Below, in pieces: positions 23,595 through 34,599 of a DNA stretch of 64,000 nucleotides (position 1 is its first letter; the number at the start of each line of letters is the position of its first letter). The DNA comes from Tipula vernalis (lineage: Eukaryota; Arthropoda; Insecta; Diptera; Tipulidae): assembly GCA_958295665.1 (NCBI GenBank), contig OY282558.1, forward strand, positions 33,873,045 to 33,937,044, given 5' to 3'. Position numbers and translations under genes: made by a program. The notes beneath the pieces were generated by a model, which was not told the DNA's origin, ran no database searches, and saw only the letters and a program-made list of their open reading frames with translations.

Positions 23595-24286
23595 ATGTAA
23601 GTAGTTTTATTGTACCACAAGAATTGCCATCCTTGCTGTCTTTAGTGTACTCAAATATTCCACCGATCAAGAAGGGGAGTGATTCCCGTTATGGTATTGG
23701 TTTTCGGTTAGGTGAACATGCTGATTTTCAAGTTTTACTGGAGTTGGGACCACAAAAATATACGAGGCCAATAGGTAAATGGCAATTGTGTCCTCTTGTT
23801 ATTTTGGTTTAATTATTATTTTTGTTATATTATGGGTTCAGGTCAAAACGCAGAAACTGCTTCCAGTAAACGAGAAACAAGCCCTGTAGAATACAAAGAC
23901 ACGGTTTGATTTTTTTTTTTAGAAATTTATTACAATTTACAACTCGCACAATAATAAATTATCTTTTCTAGATTAAAAAGACAGTAGGTGAGACATGGAT
24001 ATCAGATTGGTCCAAAAATATGAATCAAAATGAAGAGAAAGAGGATTTGGAACTAAAAAAGACAAATGAAATGGCGATAATTCCAGAAGAAGCTTTACGA
24101 CAGTTACAGCAGCTTTACAATAAGCAACCGAGTGAAACCAACACTAATCAAAAAACATTAGATTCCATTAATCCAGTTCCAGTTATTGGTGAAAACAATT
24201 ATTTTCGCCAGCAAACAATCGTTGCACCAAGCAATAAAAATAAATCCAAAATTACCGCCGAATTAATGGATGTTGATTTTGAGTGA
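23595..24286 (+). CDS. Unrecognised protein-coding gene, first exon missing
   Basis: Three exons join in frame: 23595-23774, 23842-23903 and 23972-24286, each with TTTCAG/TTCAG/TTCTAG acceptors and GT donors. The visible protein is 185 residues. It starts within a codon that needs a G from an upstream exon. The first exon encodes an ordered, conserved-looking segment (PQELPSLLSLVYSNIPPIKK, then GIGFRLGEHADFQVLLELGP). The second and third encode a hydrophilic, Lys/Glu/Asn-rich tail ending ITAELMDVDFE. I see no signal peptide or membrane segment. I do not recognise the family, but the splice phases and the codon composition make a real gene likely. It is convergent with Pam16. Confidence 0.8.
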
Positions 24287-24351
24287 ATAGGATTTTAATT
24301 AGTTTGTAGTTTATGTGTAATATTTGTAAACATTTATAAGGTACACCTACC

Positions 24352-24357
24352 AATAAA
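24352..24357 (+). promoter_or_regulatory. Polyadenylation signal AATAAA
   Basis: AATAAA lies 66 bases after the stop codon of the preceding gene, a normal distance for an insect 3' UTR. Confidence 0.6.
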
Positions 24358-26446
24358 AGTGCAGTTCAACTCAAATATCGTTACATTAATCAATAAATTA
24401 AAAAATTCTGTAATCCAACGGAATTCAATTCGCAATTCGGATACATAAATTAAATACGTATAATCATAATGCCGTGTAAAATCAAATAGGTAAAATTCCA
24501 AAATCTAACATCGTCCAAAACTTTAAAATATTTGCTTACCGAGGTTGCGGACCAATTCTCGGAGTAAGAAGTCCTAATATTTACTTGTTATTACAGTTAT
24601 AGGTTAGCTTTCGTGGCGAATATGCAGTCGACGCATAATTGTACTCTCCACAATGGCAAGAGCAATAATAAATAAACAGTCAAATCTCAATTTGGCGAAC
24701 TTTAAATGTTTGGTTAATGTCTCGAAAGTCACCAGAATTAGGGTTATACGGATTATTAGGTAGCTATGATGTTCTCAGCTATTCAAATTAAGTCGTCGTT
24801 TCCAATATTATTGATGTAATGGCATTCTTATTTTGCGGCTAATCTGGATATCAAGGTTCATTTTTTATTCATGGGGATTATTATCTTATTTAAGAATCTG
24901 TTTATTTACTGTCATAAAGTAATAAACTAAATTATGATACTTTTGTATGTTTTTCTTATAGAAATTTGAATATACATTTATTAGTAGACTATTTCAAAAC
25001 AGATGGTTCTATATAACTTTACACAGTGCAACAGTAGCAATCACTTTCGCGGTATGCTTAATGTAAATAATAAGTACCAGTACAAAGTAAAGTTTTTATA
25101 TGATTTCAAAATAGCGGACGCAAAAGTAGTATAATGTTCAGTTAGTGAGCAACATTTCTGTAGGGTGCGCCACACTAATCTATACTAGGCCATAAAGACC
25201 AGATAAACGATTTGTTTGTTGAATAGCATGAATAGTAACTAAACAAAACCTTCAAAATTACGATTGATCTCTTTTATTGGCATCATTAAAATTCGTTTTG
25301 TTATGTATGATTGTACTGCTGAAGAAGAATAAATGATGAAGTTTCGTAATTTTGAAGAGACTTCTCTGGGGCTTTAAAGGAATATGAGATTCTGTTATTT
25401 ACAATGAACGGAAGAATTCGTACTCAAGTGTTTCGGATAGCTTAATTAATAGGGCTGTCAATATGCGGTTGCATTCAATATATTTCGCCACTTGAGATCA
25501 TTTTTAATCTAAGCTTAATGTCTGGTGGTTTTTGACCTGCTAATACTAAATGTTGCGGTAATTTTACCTCTGTCCATAAAGGAGAAGCAACCAACTTGTC
25601 TAACTTTCGTCAAATTTCTCAATTATTCATGTTTTCTAAATTGCTTGAGAAAGTTGTTAAAAAACAAAAATTGGATTTTTTATCAGTAATCAAATTTCTT
25701 AGTGATCAGTTCTTCTGAATTATTTTTTAATAGAGTAATATATATAATAATTTGAATGATAACAGGAAAGAAACAAAGACTTTTGATATGGTGCACTACG
25801 GGTTACTTAGGTCGGGGTTTACGGGGCAAACTACTTGCTCTAATGAGGTCCTGGCGCTACTGAATTACGGTGTAACTCAACGGTCAGTTTTCGATCGTGG
25901 AAATACCTTTTTAATGAGCAAAACAGTCTTACCTAGGCTTGTAACCAAAGATGCTAGCATTCTTTAATCATATAAGGTAGCTTTTATTACAGATAAAAGC
26001 AGTAGTTAAGAAATTTAATTCGTATGTCTTGAGGGCCGTCAAACCCGTCAAAACATAAAATTGGATTTTCTTGAATGAAACTAAATCAATTTTGTAAGAA
26101 TAAGGTGCTACTTATAGATTTCAACTATTTTTTGTTAATAATTTTGATGTTGCAAAGAGAACAATTGTGTCAAAACTTGATTTGGTAAAGGCACGAACAC
26201 AGAATATGTGAAAGAAGTTATTATACACAGCTGTAACGAATTAAAAAAGACAAATCTTCAAAACCAGTGATTGCAAATTTACGTATTCGGTCCGGTCCTA
26301 TCGAGCCTCCAAACCATAAATAAATAAAAAATGATTTTCTTTTAACGATGGACATTTTTTTTATATAACTTGTATTAACTAATTATATTCTAATATTTTC
26401 AACGTAACGTACATTGTATGTACAAACAATTTTTTACAAATAAAAA
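24358..26446. other. Intergenic stretch between convergent genes
   Basis: No gene is supported. At 25752-25967 a less AT-rich plus-strand open frame of about 71 codons exists, but its composition and lack of splice or polyadenylation context leave it unassigned. The rest may be old repeat sequence. Confidence 0.4.
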
Positions 26447-26904
26447 TTAATCGTTTGGGGTTCCTGATTTTTTATCTGACGGTTTTTCCGTGGCTTTTGC
26501 CTCCTTTAGCTCTTGGTCTATTCGTTCTTTTGCTCGGAATATTTTGGACTGGATATAGAATGAGCCACCCTTTGATTTATCATTCACATCAAACAAATGT
26601 TTATAATTGTTCTCTATTAGTTCGGGGTCTAGTTTCGATATATTTAATATTTGTTGAGCTTCTTCTAATGTAATACCTGAAAATGAATTCAATATGTTTG
26701 TTGATTTATTTTAAATGACCAACGGAATTATGAAATTTTACCTGATCTTGCATTTAAAGCAGCCCTATTGTTGCCCTCTCTCCCACCTCCACCTCGTTTG
26801 GCCGCTTCTTGAGAAGCGGCTATTTCTTGTCTGAGTGCTTTGGCAAAGGCTCTCCCAATTACTTGTCCACCAAGTACTATAATCTGAGCTAAATATTTCG
26901 CCAT
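26447..26904 (-). CDS. Pam16: PAM16/TIM16, mitochondrial import motor subunit
   Basis: Two exons, complement of 26742-26904 and 26447-26676, encode 130 residues, close to the usual 120-130. The protein starts [20 protein letters not shown], the hydrophobic N-terminal segment typical of PAM16. A J-like domain follows, with [20 protein letters not shown] and a helix containing the [18 protein letters not shown] region. The canonical HPD of J proteins is replaced by DVND, as in this family. Known role: at the matrix face of TIM23, PAM16 binds PAM14 and restrains its stimulation of mitochondrial Hsp70. The start is the ATG opening the conserved MAKY. The tail is charged and variable. Confidence 0.97.
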
Positions 26905-27115
26905 ATTATATCTATTTTTTAATTAATAAAGTTATTAAACTATCCAAGTTAAAAATTATTATTCAATTCATAAAATTTTGCATAAGATTTTTAGGTTATA
27001 ACATTTCTGACAGTTCATTTACTGTGAAGGAGGAAAACGTCAGTCAAAACCAAGTACACCAAAACTGTTCTCCCTACAAACCATAAAAGATAATCGCGTG
27101 CAGCATTATTAATCG

Positions 27116-27545
27116 GCGTGTTCCATTGGCGTGAGCCAAAACCAACAAAAGCGTGTTCCATTGGTGTATCTACTCGCAACTAATCATGCTCAAGTACTCA
27201 AGTAGTGATGGTGTAGTTGTTAGAAGTAGTTACGCATATAATTAACGACAGAGGGATTTTAGTTAAAAAAATTTTAATAGATGGCTCTTTACCAATTTTG
27301 GTTGTGTGAAGTCATTTTTTAACCCTAATCCAACCAAGGTGTGCCTTCTTGCCTCGTTTGATAAATGCATCGATTTTCAAAATAATGTTAATTTAGTTAT
27401 AAACTTGTATGTATTTTATTTTGAAACGTTTCTTCCATACAACCTACTTGACATCTACTCATTCTCTGCAAAAATTTAGTAAATTATTTGATTAGAATTT
27501 GAATTTACTGACAACAAAAATATGTTGGTTCGATTAGGGTTAAAA
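27116..27545 (+). repeat. Dispersed 0.43-kb repeat, copy 1
   Basis: This segment is repeated in the same orientation at 58193-58604, with small indels. It begins GCGTGTTCCATTGGCGT, a phrase that also recurs internally near 27155 in this copy. Inside it, TTTTTTAACCCTAATCCAAC (27315) and GGTTCGATTAGGGTTAAAA (27527) are inverted to each other, so the right half is bounded by roughly 20-bp inverted repeats. There is no coding capacity. It is probably a non-autonomous DNA element. Confidence 0.85.
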
Positions 27546-27611
27546 TTAAAAATATAATACCTCAAACAGGTTGACGGCGCGAACAGCGACGCTAAATTAG
27601 AATACATACAT

Positions 27612-27915
27612 GTGACCTAAAAGATCTTTTCTGCTTGGACCTTGTTAGTTATCCGTCTAATCAATATTCAGCCTCTTAATGAACCTGACAATACTGCCGG
27701 CCGGTAGGCGATAGATCTTGCCAAATGGTCTGTTACCAGTGGTTGCGTACACTTACGAAATTTGACCAGTTAACCCCTTACACATTTGTACCCATCACGC
27801 AGCTGCCTATAAAAGGACCAGAACCGCTCACGCGATGCGCACCCTACTGGAAGATTACGGAGCTGGTAGATTAATCTACTCAACTTTGGCCTCCCCTCCA
27901 ATAGACGCCAAACCA
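27612..27915 (-). mobile_element. Retroposon family copy D, internally deleted
   Basis: The 3' part (GACCTAAAAGATCTTTTCTG region) and the 5' part (GGAGCTGGTAGATTAATCTA region) of the same element as copies A-C are present. About 450 bp between them, holding the shared reading frame, is missing. The break joins sequence near 27720. No terminal (TAA)n and no target duplication are visible. Confidence 0.8.
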
Positions 27916-28187
27916 CAAGAAAATCTAAAGCATGAAGGAAAATTTTGTAGTAACTTTTAAAAAAGATAAGGAAAAATTAATTCCGTCAAGTTTTTCTGTT
28001 GCAAAATTACCAAAAAAGTTACTGTCGACAGTTTTCAAGTATGCGTCATAAAGCCTTTTTGATGTAAATACCCTCTATTTACATCCAAAATAAGCTTAAA
28101 AACGACTCGCAAAGCGTTTTTTAAATTCCTTTGCGATACCATCTGTCGCATTTAAAAGCAATTTTAAAGCTAATAAGGGGCAGGAAT

Positions 28188-28959
28188 TGGTGGTTTGGCG
28201 ACTATTGGAGGGGGGGATCAAAGTTGATTAGATTAATCTATCAGCTCCGTAACCTTCCAGTAGGGTGCCCATCACGTGATCTGTTTTGGTCTTGTCATTA
28301 GGCAGCTGCGTGATGGGTACAATTATGTAAAGGGTAACCTGTGCACAATTCGCAAGTGTACGTACTGCCTCCTCGTGGCAACCACTGGTAACTAAGGCCA
28401 TTTGGCACATTTTAGGCCATTTGGCACATTTTAGGCCATTTGGCACAGACCAAAGTACGGCGCTAAAGGAGAAAACCTTGACAAAAAACCCTAATCTAAG
28501 GTGGAACAGCATATGCCGAAAGATGAATGGCTGATAGGTTAATCAGCCCAAAATATGCGGACTCTGGATACCAGGCACCCTCCAGTTTTATTTTTAGCCT
28601 TCCTGTAATAAAGCTGGGTGACCTACAGGTGATTTGCAATTCCCAGCAACTCGTAAGAGTAAAATCAAACGGAATACGGGGCAGGAGTAGGAATATACGG
28701 GAGTGGGACAACCCTCTCGAGGTCCTTGAGCTCCAATGCTACCGTATTTCTAGCGGAACTACATGCTGTAGTAAACATCTAGGAGGGAGAGCAATAAGCC
28801 CAGATAGTATGTATCACGTACCGGGAGGCAGTATTGTCAGGTTCATTAAGAACCTGAATATTGACTGGACGGATAATTAAGCAGGGGCCGGCACAATAGA
28901 TCTTTTAGGTCGCAGTGCGAAGTGGCTGATCGCCCGCATGGCCCCCCAATAATAATAAT
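28188..28959 (+). mobile_element. Retroposon family copy C, full-length
   Basis: The longest copy, 772 bp, on the plus strand. It begins TGGTGGTTTGGCGACTATTG and ends with AATAATAATAATAATAA. The 16-bp direct repeat AATAAGGGGCAGGAAT at 28172-28187 and 28960-28975 is the target-site duplication. An open frame at 28527-28880 encodes 117 residues ending FIKNLNIDWTDN. A 20-bp unit (GGCCATTTGGCACATTTTA) is present about three times near 28397-28446. There is no recognisable RNA polymerase III box or reverse transcriptase. It may be a LINE tail or a SINE-like parasite of one. Confidence 0.92.
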
Positions 28960-29034
28960 AATAAGGGGCAGGAATATATGTTTGCTTTTTAGTAATCCCA
29001 ACCTCGACGTATCATCGACCTTTGGAATTTTGAT

Positions 29035-29160
29035 TGTGGGTTATGGCCTACCTCTCATAATCATGTGATGAAAACCCCAATTTGCATCATACGCCTTTCG
29101 GGATTCGAAAAAGGTAACTCCCGATTCTAAGGCTGCAGCTTTAACATTTTACCGTGAAGC
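29035..29160 (-). mobile_element. Decayed tRNA-derived SINE
   Basis: Aligned with the SINE at 666-995, this segment keeps the order CATGTGATGAAAACC, TTGCATCAT, GGGATTCGAA and GGCTGCAGCTTTAAC, with many substitutions. It is the head of the same family on the minus strand, truncated. It lies about 60 bp beyond retroposon copy C. Confidence 0.65.
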
Positions 29161-29461
29161 AGTACCTCTTCGCTCTAAAAAAAAAACAACATCCGAATTT
29201 TCAAAATATTTTCGTGTCGAATTGCTTGTTGGCGTTCTGCGCACCTGCCAAACTGATCTTCAAAATATCGCGATTAAGATCCGTTATCTTTATCAATTCC
29301 TTATTCTCATTAAATATTTTTCTTCTAAATAAAATCGCATTTGTTATTTATATAATGTTTATGTATGGATCTCAAATTTTTTACATCAAAATTCTTCATG
29401 AAATTGTATGTGTTTTAAATTATACTAATTTTAAAATTAAAATAAAAATGTATGTATTTAA

Positions 29462-29467
29462 TTTATT
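29462..29467 (-). promoter_or_regulatory. Candidate polyadenylation signal for Tnpo3
   Basis: AATAAA on the minus strand, about 94 bases after the transportin stop codon. Position supports it, but the region is very AT-rich. Confidence 0.4.
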
Positions 29468-29560
29468 ATTTTAAATTTATAATATTGATTTGTTAATTAA
29501 AAAAAATTCATACAAACATAAAAACAACAATTAAATGTAGAGTTTTTTTGGGTTCTCTTT

Positions 29561-32500
29561 TCATCGGTAAAGATGAGCTAAATCTCTGAGTGCGTAACAT
29601 ATAGCTTTGCCAACCTCCGCTCTAAAATGAAAAAAAAAAGAAAGAAAAAAGAAAAAATCGAAAACATTTATATTTGATAAATAAGCAAGTGGTTTTGTCG
29701 TCGTATGCAAAATAATAATGAACTTACTTTAAAATATTTTCTTGAAATTCTGTTAATTGTTGTTCTGTTGCCGTAACATGTCCTCCACTGTTCTTTTTTG
29801 GTAAAGCATCTAAAGCCATTTTCAAATAATTTCCTAAACTGTTTAAATTGATTTGTTTTAAATGGTTTATTACATCAGCTACATCGTTCAACATATATGA
29901 ATGTAAACAGAACACGGATGCATGAACTAAATTCATAACTAAGGCTTCACCATTCCCTTCCACAATTTGTCTTACTAGTTCCTTTTCAACATCATGCTTG
30001 GTTGAATTCGCAGGTATCCCGTATGCTAATAATGAAACTAAAAATTTCATAACTGATTGATTTGCGTCTTTGTGTGATAAAGTACAAGCGAGTATAGCAC
30101 ACTGTAGTATAGGATTTAAAATCGGTGACCGTAAAAATTCTAGAGGACATCTTTGAATAAATCGAGTACATAAACGGAAAAAATCATCTACAGTATCTGG
30201 ATGATTTTTTAATCCATCTTCTTCTTGTAATATATTGAATGAAGGCTCAATAAAGGCTTGCAACATTTCTAATAGTCCTTGAGCACACGCTGGATTCTTT
30301 CCAAACTCATCTACTAATACACTTCCTAAATATAGGAAACAGCTATGTTGATGCCGGGAATATAAATTGACAATTTGTTTCACAAGAGGTTCTAATATAT
30401 GTCCACTTTGCTGTCCTATGCCTCGCACAGCATACCGTAACAATCGGCATGCACGTTCCATAACACGAAAATCATTTTGATATTTTTCCATGACGTTTGA
30501 AATAACTGGCCATATATCTGTTAATACGATCGCTGATGGATGGACTTCATTTTCTTTTATATTAGGTTGAGTATGTTGTAATATTGCAGCTAATCGGTCC
30601 AACCAAAATGAAGGATCACTTCGTTGTGATCGTTCCAATTCTATATCTTTTTCTAAGAGTTCCAACAATGGTGATATTTGAAATGTACATATTTCGCGTA
30701 ATACTACTGGAATTTGATCATTGGAAATTCGTCCGATTATTGTTGAAATGCCTTTCAGCAGTCCTATTGCAAAATCGTTTGAAATTTCAAAACTATCTAA
30801 ACTCTTTACAATCTGGACCAGTCCATCTATATGTTTGGTCATGTGATTAGTACAAACAGAACAAATCTGCTGTAGGGCCGAAGCGGCCGCAGATGCTAGA
30901 CCAGATTTTTGTTGTAATCCAATTAATAAAAAATTTAATATTGATTCTAAGAAATCGCTATTACTGTCAATCCATTCACATAATTCTCCCATTAATAAAA
31001 TTGAAGTATACCGTACAGCTATGTGTGTATTTTCGGGAAGATTTAGTATGGCTTCAATTACTTTGGGTACATAGGTTGATTCATCACTGTAATTACAAAT
31101 AGTTTTGGTTATTGATGATTTAATCTCAAAAATTAAAATGTATATTTTTATGATTACTTACGTTAGCATATTTCTGGCAACTGTTTCCATCACAAATAAT
31201 GCTGCTTCACTTCGTTCCCATGTTACAGATGGATCTTGTAGAGAATGAAACATTGTTTTGAATACGTTAGTAGAACCCACAATAAATACAATGTCTTTAA
31301 TTAAATCGGAAACTTTTTTTCGGAATTCCTAAAAAATAAAATTTTTCCAATTCACTATATAGCCAAATATGTATATGTTTACACTTACGTAAAAAGACTC
31401 TGATTCGTCGATTAATCCCTCGTGATCAGAATCAATTTGTGAATGGCGATAAATTGCACTAATCAAACGTTCAATATACGGTTTGAAGTGATTTGCCAAA
31501 TTAATGTCAACTTTATTATAAACATCTTCACTTAATTTAAACCATAGATTAAATGTAATCTCAGCCACTTCGTAATCATAATGTCCCACACAATTTAATA
31601 CCAAATCTAAAACTTTAATTGAATAATGAGGTTGAGCATCTGTTGATTCTATGATCATTTTTGGCAAAAATGTTTCGGCCAAGCCCGTAAATAGACGACA
31701 ATAATTTGTCGCTTTGTCCACATCTTCATGCGCAACAGCCAAATGATATGCATCCTCAAGGGCTAAAATTCCCTGGAATACTTGATTTTCTAGTATTTGT
31801 TGATGATTATTAGTTTCAATACATTGTAGTAATGTACATAAACAATCTACAGATGCGTCATTTTGTCTGAGAGTTGTAGATGGATCTCGTAAACTTGTAA
31901 AACAATGTTTCAATAGTGGACAATCGATAATTTCATCTAAATTAATCACATGGACTGACAACCATGAAGTGAAACATTTTACAACATCAATTTGTATATC
32001 ACAATTTGTAGCTGTTACATTCGATGTTAAACATACTGATAAAAATTCTAAAACAATTCTTGAATTTGTTTCTAATTCTTTAATGATATCGTCACGTCTA
32101 TTTGCTCCTAATCTTAAATATCGGGAATTAATTTCTTCCGGTATAAATGTTAAAATTATTAATAATGGCCAAATTGTATTGACATCATTGGATAATTTTT
32201 CAATTAAAGATAATGTTGAATTTGCCCATGTAGACATTAGCAATGATAGATCAGCTACCGCTAAACATAATTGTGTTACAATTTTTTTATCAGTATCTAA
32301 TGTAATTTGACTAATGTGCATCATTAGCGCATCGCGTAATGATTCGTGCGATGATTGTGGAAGCTCATGAAATGAATTTTGTATTTTACTGCGCATTGTT
32401 TGTGCAGCAAAATAGCATGAAATTAAATCCCGCTTTTGCTGTAACAGTTCATCAGCTATACTCCAAGAATATACCTACAAATAAAATAATTACGAAAAAT

Positions 32501-32686
32501 AAAATTGAGGTTAAGTTTTTCTTTTTATGAACACCATAAATAAAACCGGCGTACCAAAAATTTACTTACCGATTTTTGAAAATCTTCAAGCCATTTAGCG
32601 GCCTGTTCTTTTTCTGAATTATTCGGATTATTATACAATGTATAAACCCCTTGATAAACATTATCAGCACTCGGTGTGGTATCCAT
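29561..32686 (-). CDS. Tnpo3: Transportin-3, SR-protein nuclear import receptor
   Basis: Five exons, complement of 32570-32686, 31389-32474, 31162-31328, 29728-31086 and 29561-29621, join in frame with GT/AG borders to encode 929 residues; the human protein has 923. It starts MDTTPSADNVYQGVYTLYNN and ends ALRDLAHLYR, both close to the animal family. The body is a run of HEAT helices; the SLRIGANRR-like RYLRLGANRRDD, the SIWTRS-like blocks and HQHSCFLYLGSVLVDEFGKN are typical. Known role: with Ran-GTP it carries phosphorylated SR splicing factors and other cargo into the nucleus. Two more in-frame ATG codons lie 6 and 42 bases upstream; I chose the start that matches the family. It lies downstream of Lamtor3 on the same strand. 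Confidence 0.98.
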
Positions 32687-33404
32687 AATCATGTAGAATG
32701 CTAACTTTTTAGCACTCCAAATCACTTTCGAATCTTATCACAAAAATGTCAAATAAAAAAAAATTATTTGTAGAATCAATTTGTAATTTTCCAACAATTT
32801 TAATAATTAAAATTAAATTATTTATTTAATTCAATTCATTTCGATGTGCATTTAAATTATAGATTTAATGTAAACATAAATATTTTAATTTTTATTTAAT
32901 TATTTTATGATAAAATTTCGCTCTTCTAGAAATATACAAAAAAATTTTGGGTCTTTTCTTTTTTCAGTTTACGTCAATTATTGAACGCAAGTAAAATGTT
33001 GTTTTACAACTGTCGTTACTTTTCTAATTAGGTATTATAGTGACATCTACTAGAAATTGAAACATATGTAAAATCGTTATTAGAAAGTTTCGAATAGGTT
33101 TTTCAGTCAATTTGGTTTGTTTCTAGTTGCTATAAAAAAAACTCCCGAGTAAAAAACGACTGACAAAATTACAGTTTTTTGCTCGGAGTCTGTTTTTTTG
33201 CTGCAACTGGAAACATTCGATATTTTCCCACTTTTCCTTTCGAAAATTCTTGCTTGGTAGAAAATCGAATCGAATATCTGCTCGTTACGGCTGGTTCACT
33301 CGAGGCTAACAAGCCTATTAATATAGTATACATATCAGGGGATTAACTAAAAACCCCTAATACCTATACTAAACAAACATTTTGATACAAATTAATTACT
33401 TTTA
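32687..33404. other. Spacer between Lamtor3 and Tnpo3, with a 96-bp hairpin
   Basis: This should hold the Tnpo3 promoter. The only structured sequence is a palindrome at 33119-33214: GTTTCTAGTTGCTATAAAAA pairs with the complement of the right arm ending GCTGCAACTGGAAAC, with arms of about 40 nt and a loop of about 12. No TATA box could be singled out in the AT-rich background. Confidence 0.5.
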
Positions 33405-33905
33405 TTAAGAATCATTTACAGCTAATTTAATATCATCGAGGTAAGAATCAATTTGAGATTCTAGCGCCAATATATAACCAGTATTACAATTCTCTGTTCC
33501 AATAAATGTAACAATTAATGGCAATTTATTCATTTGAATTACCTAAAATTGAACAAAATAATTAATAATGGGGTGATAAGCTTAAATCAGGTCGTTTAAC
33601 AAACTTGATAATTTGAATAAAGGCATATAATCGTTTGATTCTTGCCTAAGCCTAATTTACTGGATTGATCGGTTGCCATAGTAAACGTAGATATAAACGA
33701 TGGTTTCATAGCTAATTCAGGCGCTCGTTCAGAAACCATTCGTATGAGAGGAACGCCATCACGATCAGTCACTAAGACACAAGATAATCCCGCAACCCTA
33801 AGAAAAGAATGAATAATTTTTAGAATACAAATGTAAAGTTAAACAATTTTACATTACATACTTGTGCAATAATCCATTGAAGAATCGTTTTACATCGTCT
33901 GTCAT
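33405..33905 (-). CDS. Lamtor3: LAMTOR3 (MP1), Ragulator subunit
   Basis: Three exons, complement of 33862-33905, 33605-33797 and 33405-33542, encode 124 residues, the same length as the human protein. It starts MTDDVKRFFNGLLHKVAGLS; the core includes VLVTDRDGVPLIRMVSERAP and TFTMATDQSSKLGLGKNQTI, the roadblock-fold signature of this family. Known role: it pairs with LAMTOR2 inside the pentameric Ragulator complex on late endosomes and lysosomes, where it anchors Rag GTPases for mTORC1 activation and scaffolds MEK1/ERK. The stop codon TAA is followed by TAAA, so an AATAAA at 33401-33406 overlaps the end of the coding sequence. Confidence 0.97.
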
Positions 33906-34599
33906 TATTACAATTACAATCTTTGCTACACACAAATTTATAATTATTTTGACGTCTAGTTTGACATTTAATTATAAAAAATACAAATTTTCTTTTTTAA
34001 GTTCAACGTGTCATCTGTGATCATTTTTTGGTACTAGGTTTCTTTAAAATTTGATTATTTTTTAACAGGTTCGCTATTATTGAAGGTTGATTCATGAGGT
34101 CGGATTTTTTTCCCTAGGTATTTATTTCTGAGCTCTTTAAAACCAATCAAATCAAAATTTTTGGTTATTTCAATTCATTGTTCATTGTTCTTTTTCTGGT
34201 TATTTCAAAAATTTGGCCGGCTGAGCAAAGAATTAAATATTTTCAGTAAAAATTTCATTCCTGGTTAATCAATCATGAAGCAGTGGCAATAGCAGAAATT
34301 TAAATGTAGAAATGTCATGTAATTTAATTAATAAATAAAAATTAAAGGTTATTTTGATTCATTTTGATTATTTTTATTTACAAAAATGATTTTTTTTTGA
34401 GAATTCCTAACCGGGACTTCAGAACAAAAAATTAGTTGTTATACATGAGCATTGAAATAATTAAGTACATATTTAATTATTTAAACTTAGCTACTATAAA
34501 AAAAAAAATAAACAAATATTAATAATCTGGAATATCTGTATCGGTTCTGTATCAGTGGTATCCGTGGCGAATAAGTGATGCCTATTCACAGAACTAATT
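33906..34599. other. Upstream of Lamtor3, nothing recognised
   Basis: AT-rich intergenic DNA that should include the Lamtor3 promoter. No repeat copy or open frame of note. Confidence 0.4.

Noticed and set aside
24530..24640. Minus-strand exon-like segment with a GTAAGC donor near 24540
   Set aside because: All frames close quickly and there is no acceptor, so it is not supported as a coding exon.
26455..26673. Hydrophobic plus-strand frame across Pam16
   Set aside because: It is the reverse complement of a Pam16 exon.
31969..32310. Plus-strand open frames inside the transportin exons (also 30584-30850)
   Set aside because: They are antisense to strongly conserved coding sequence and have no independent support.
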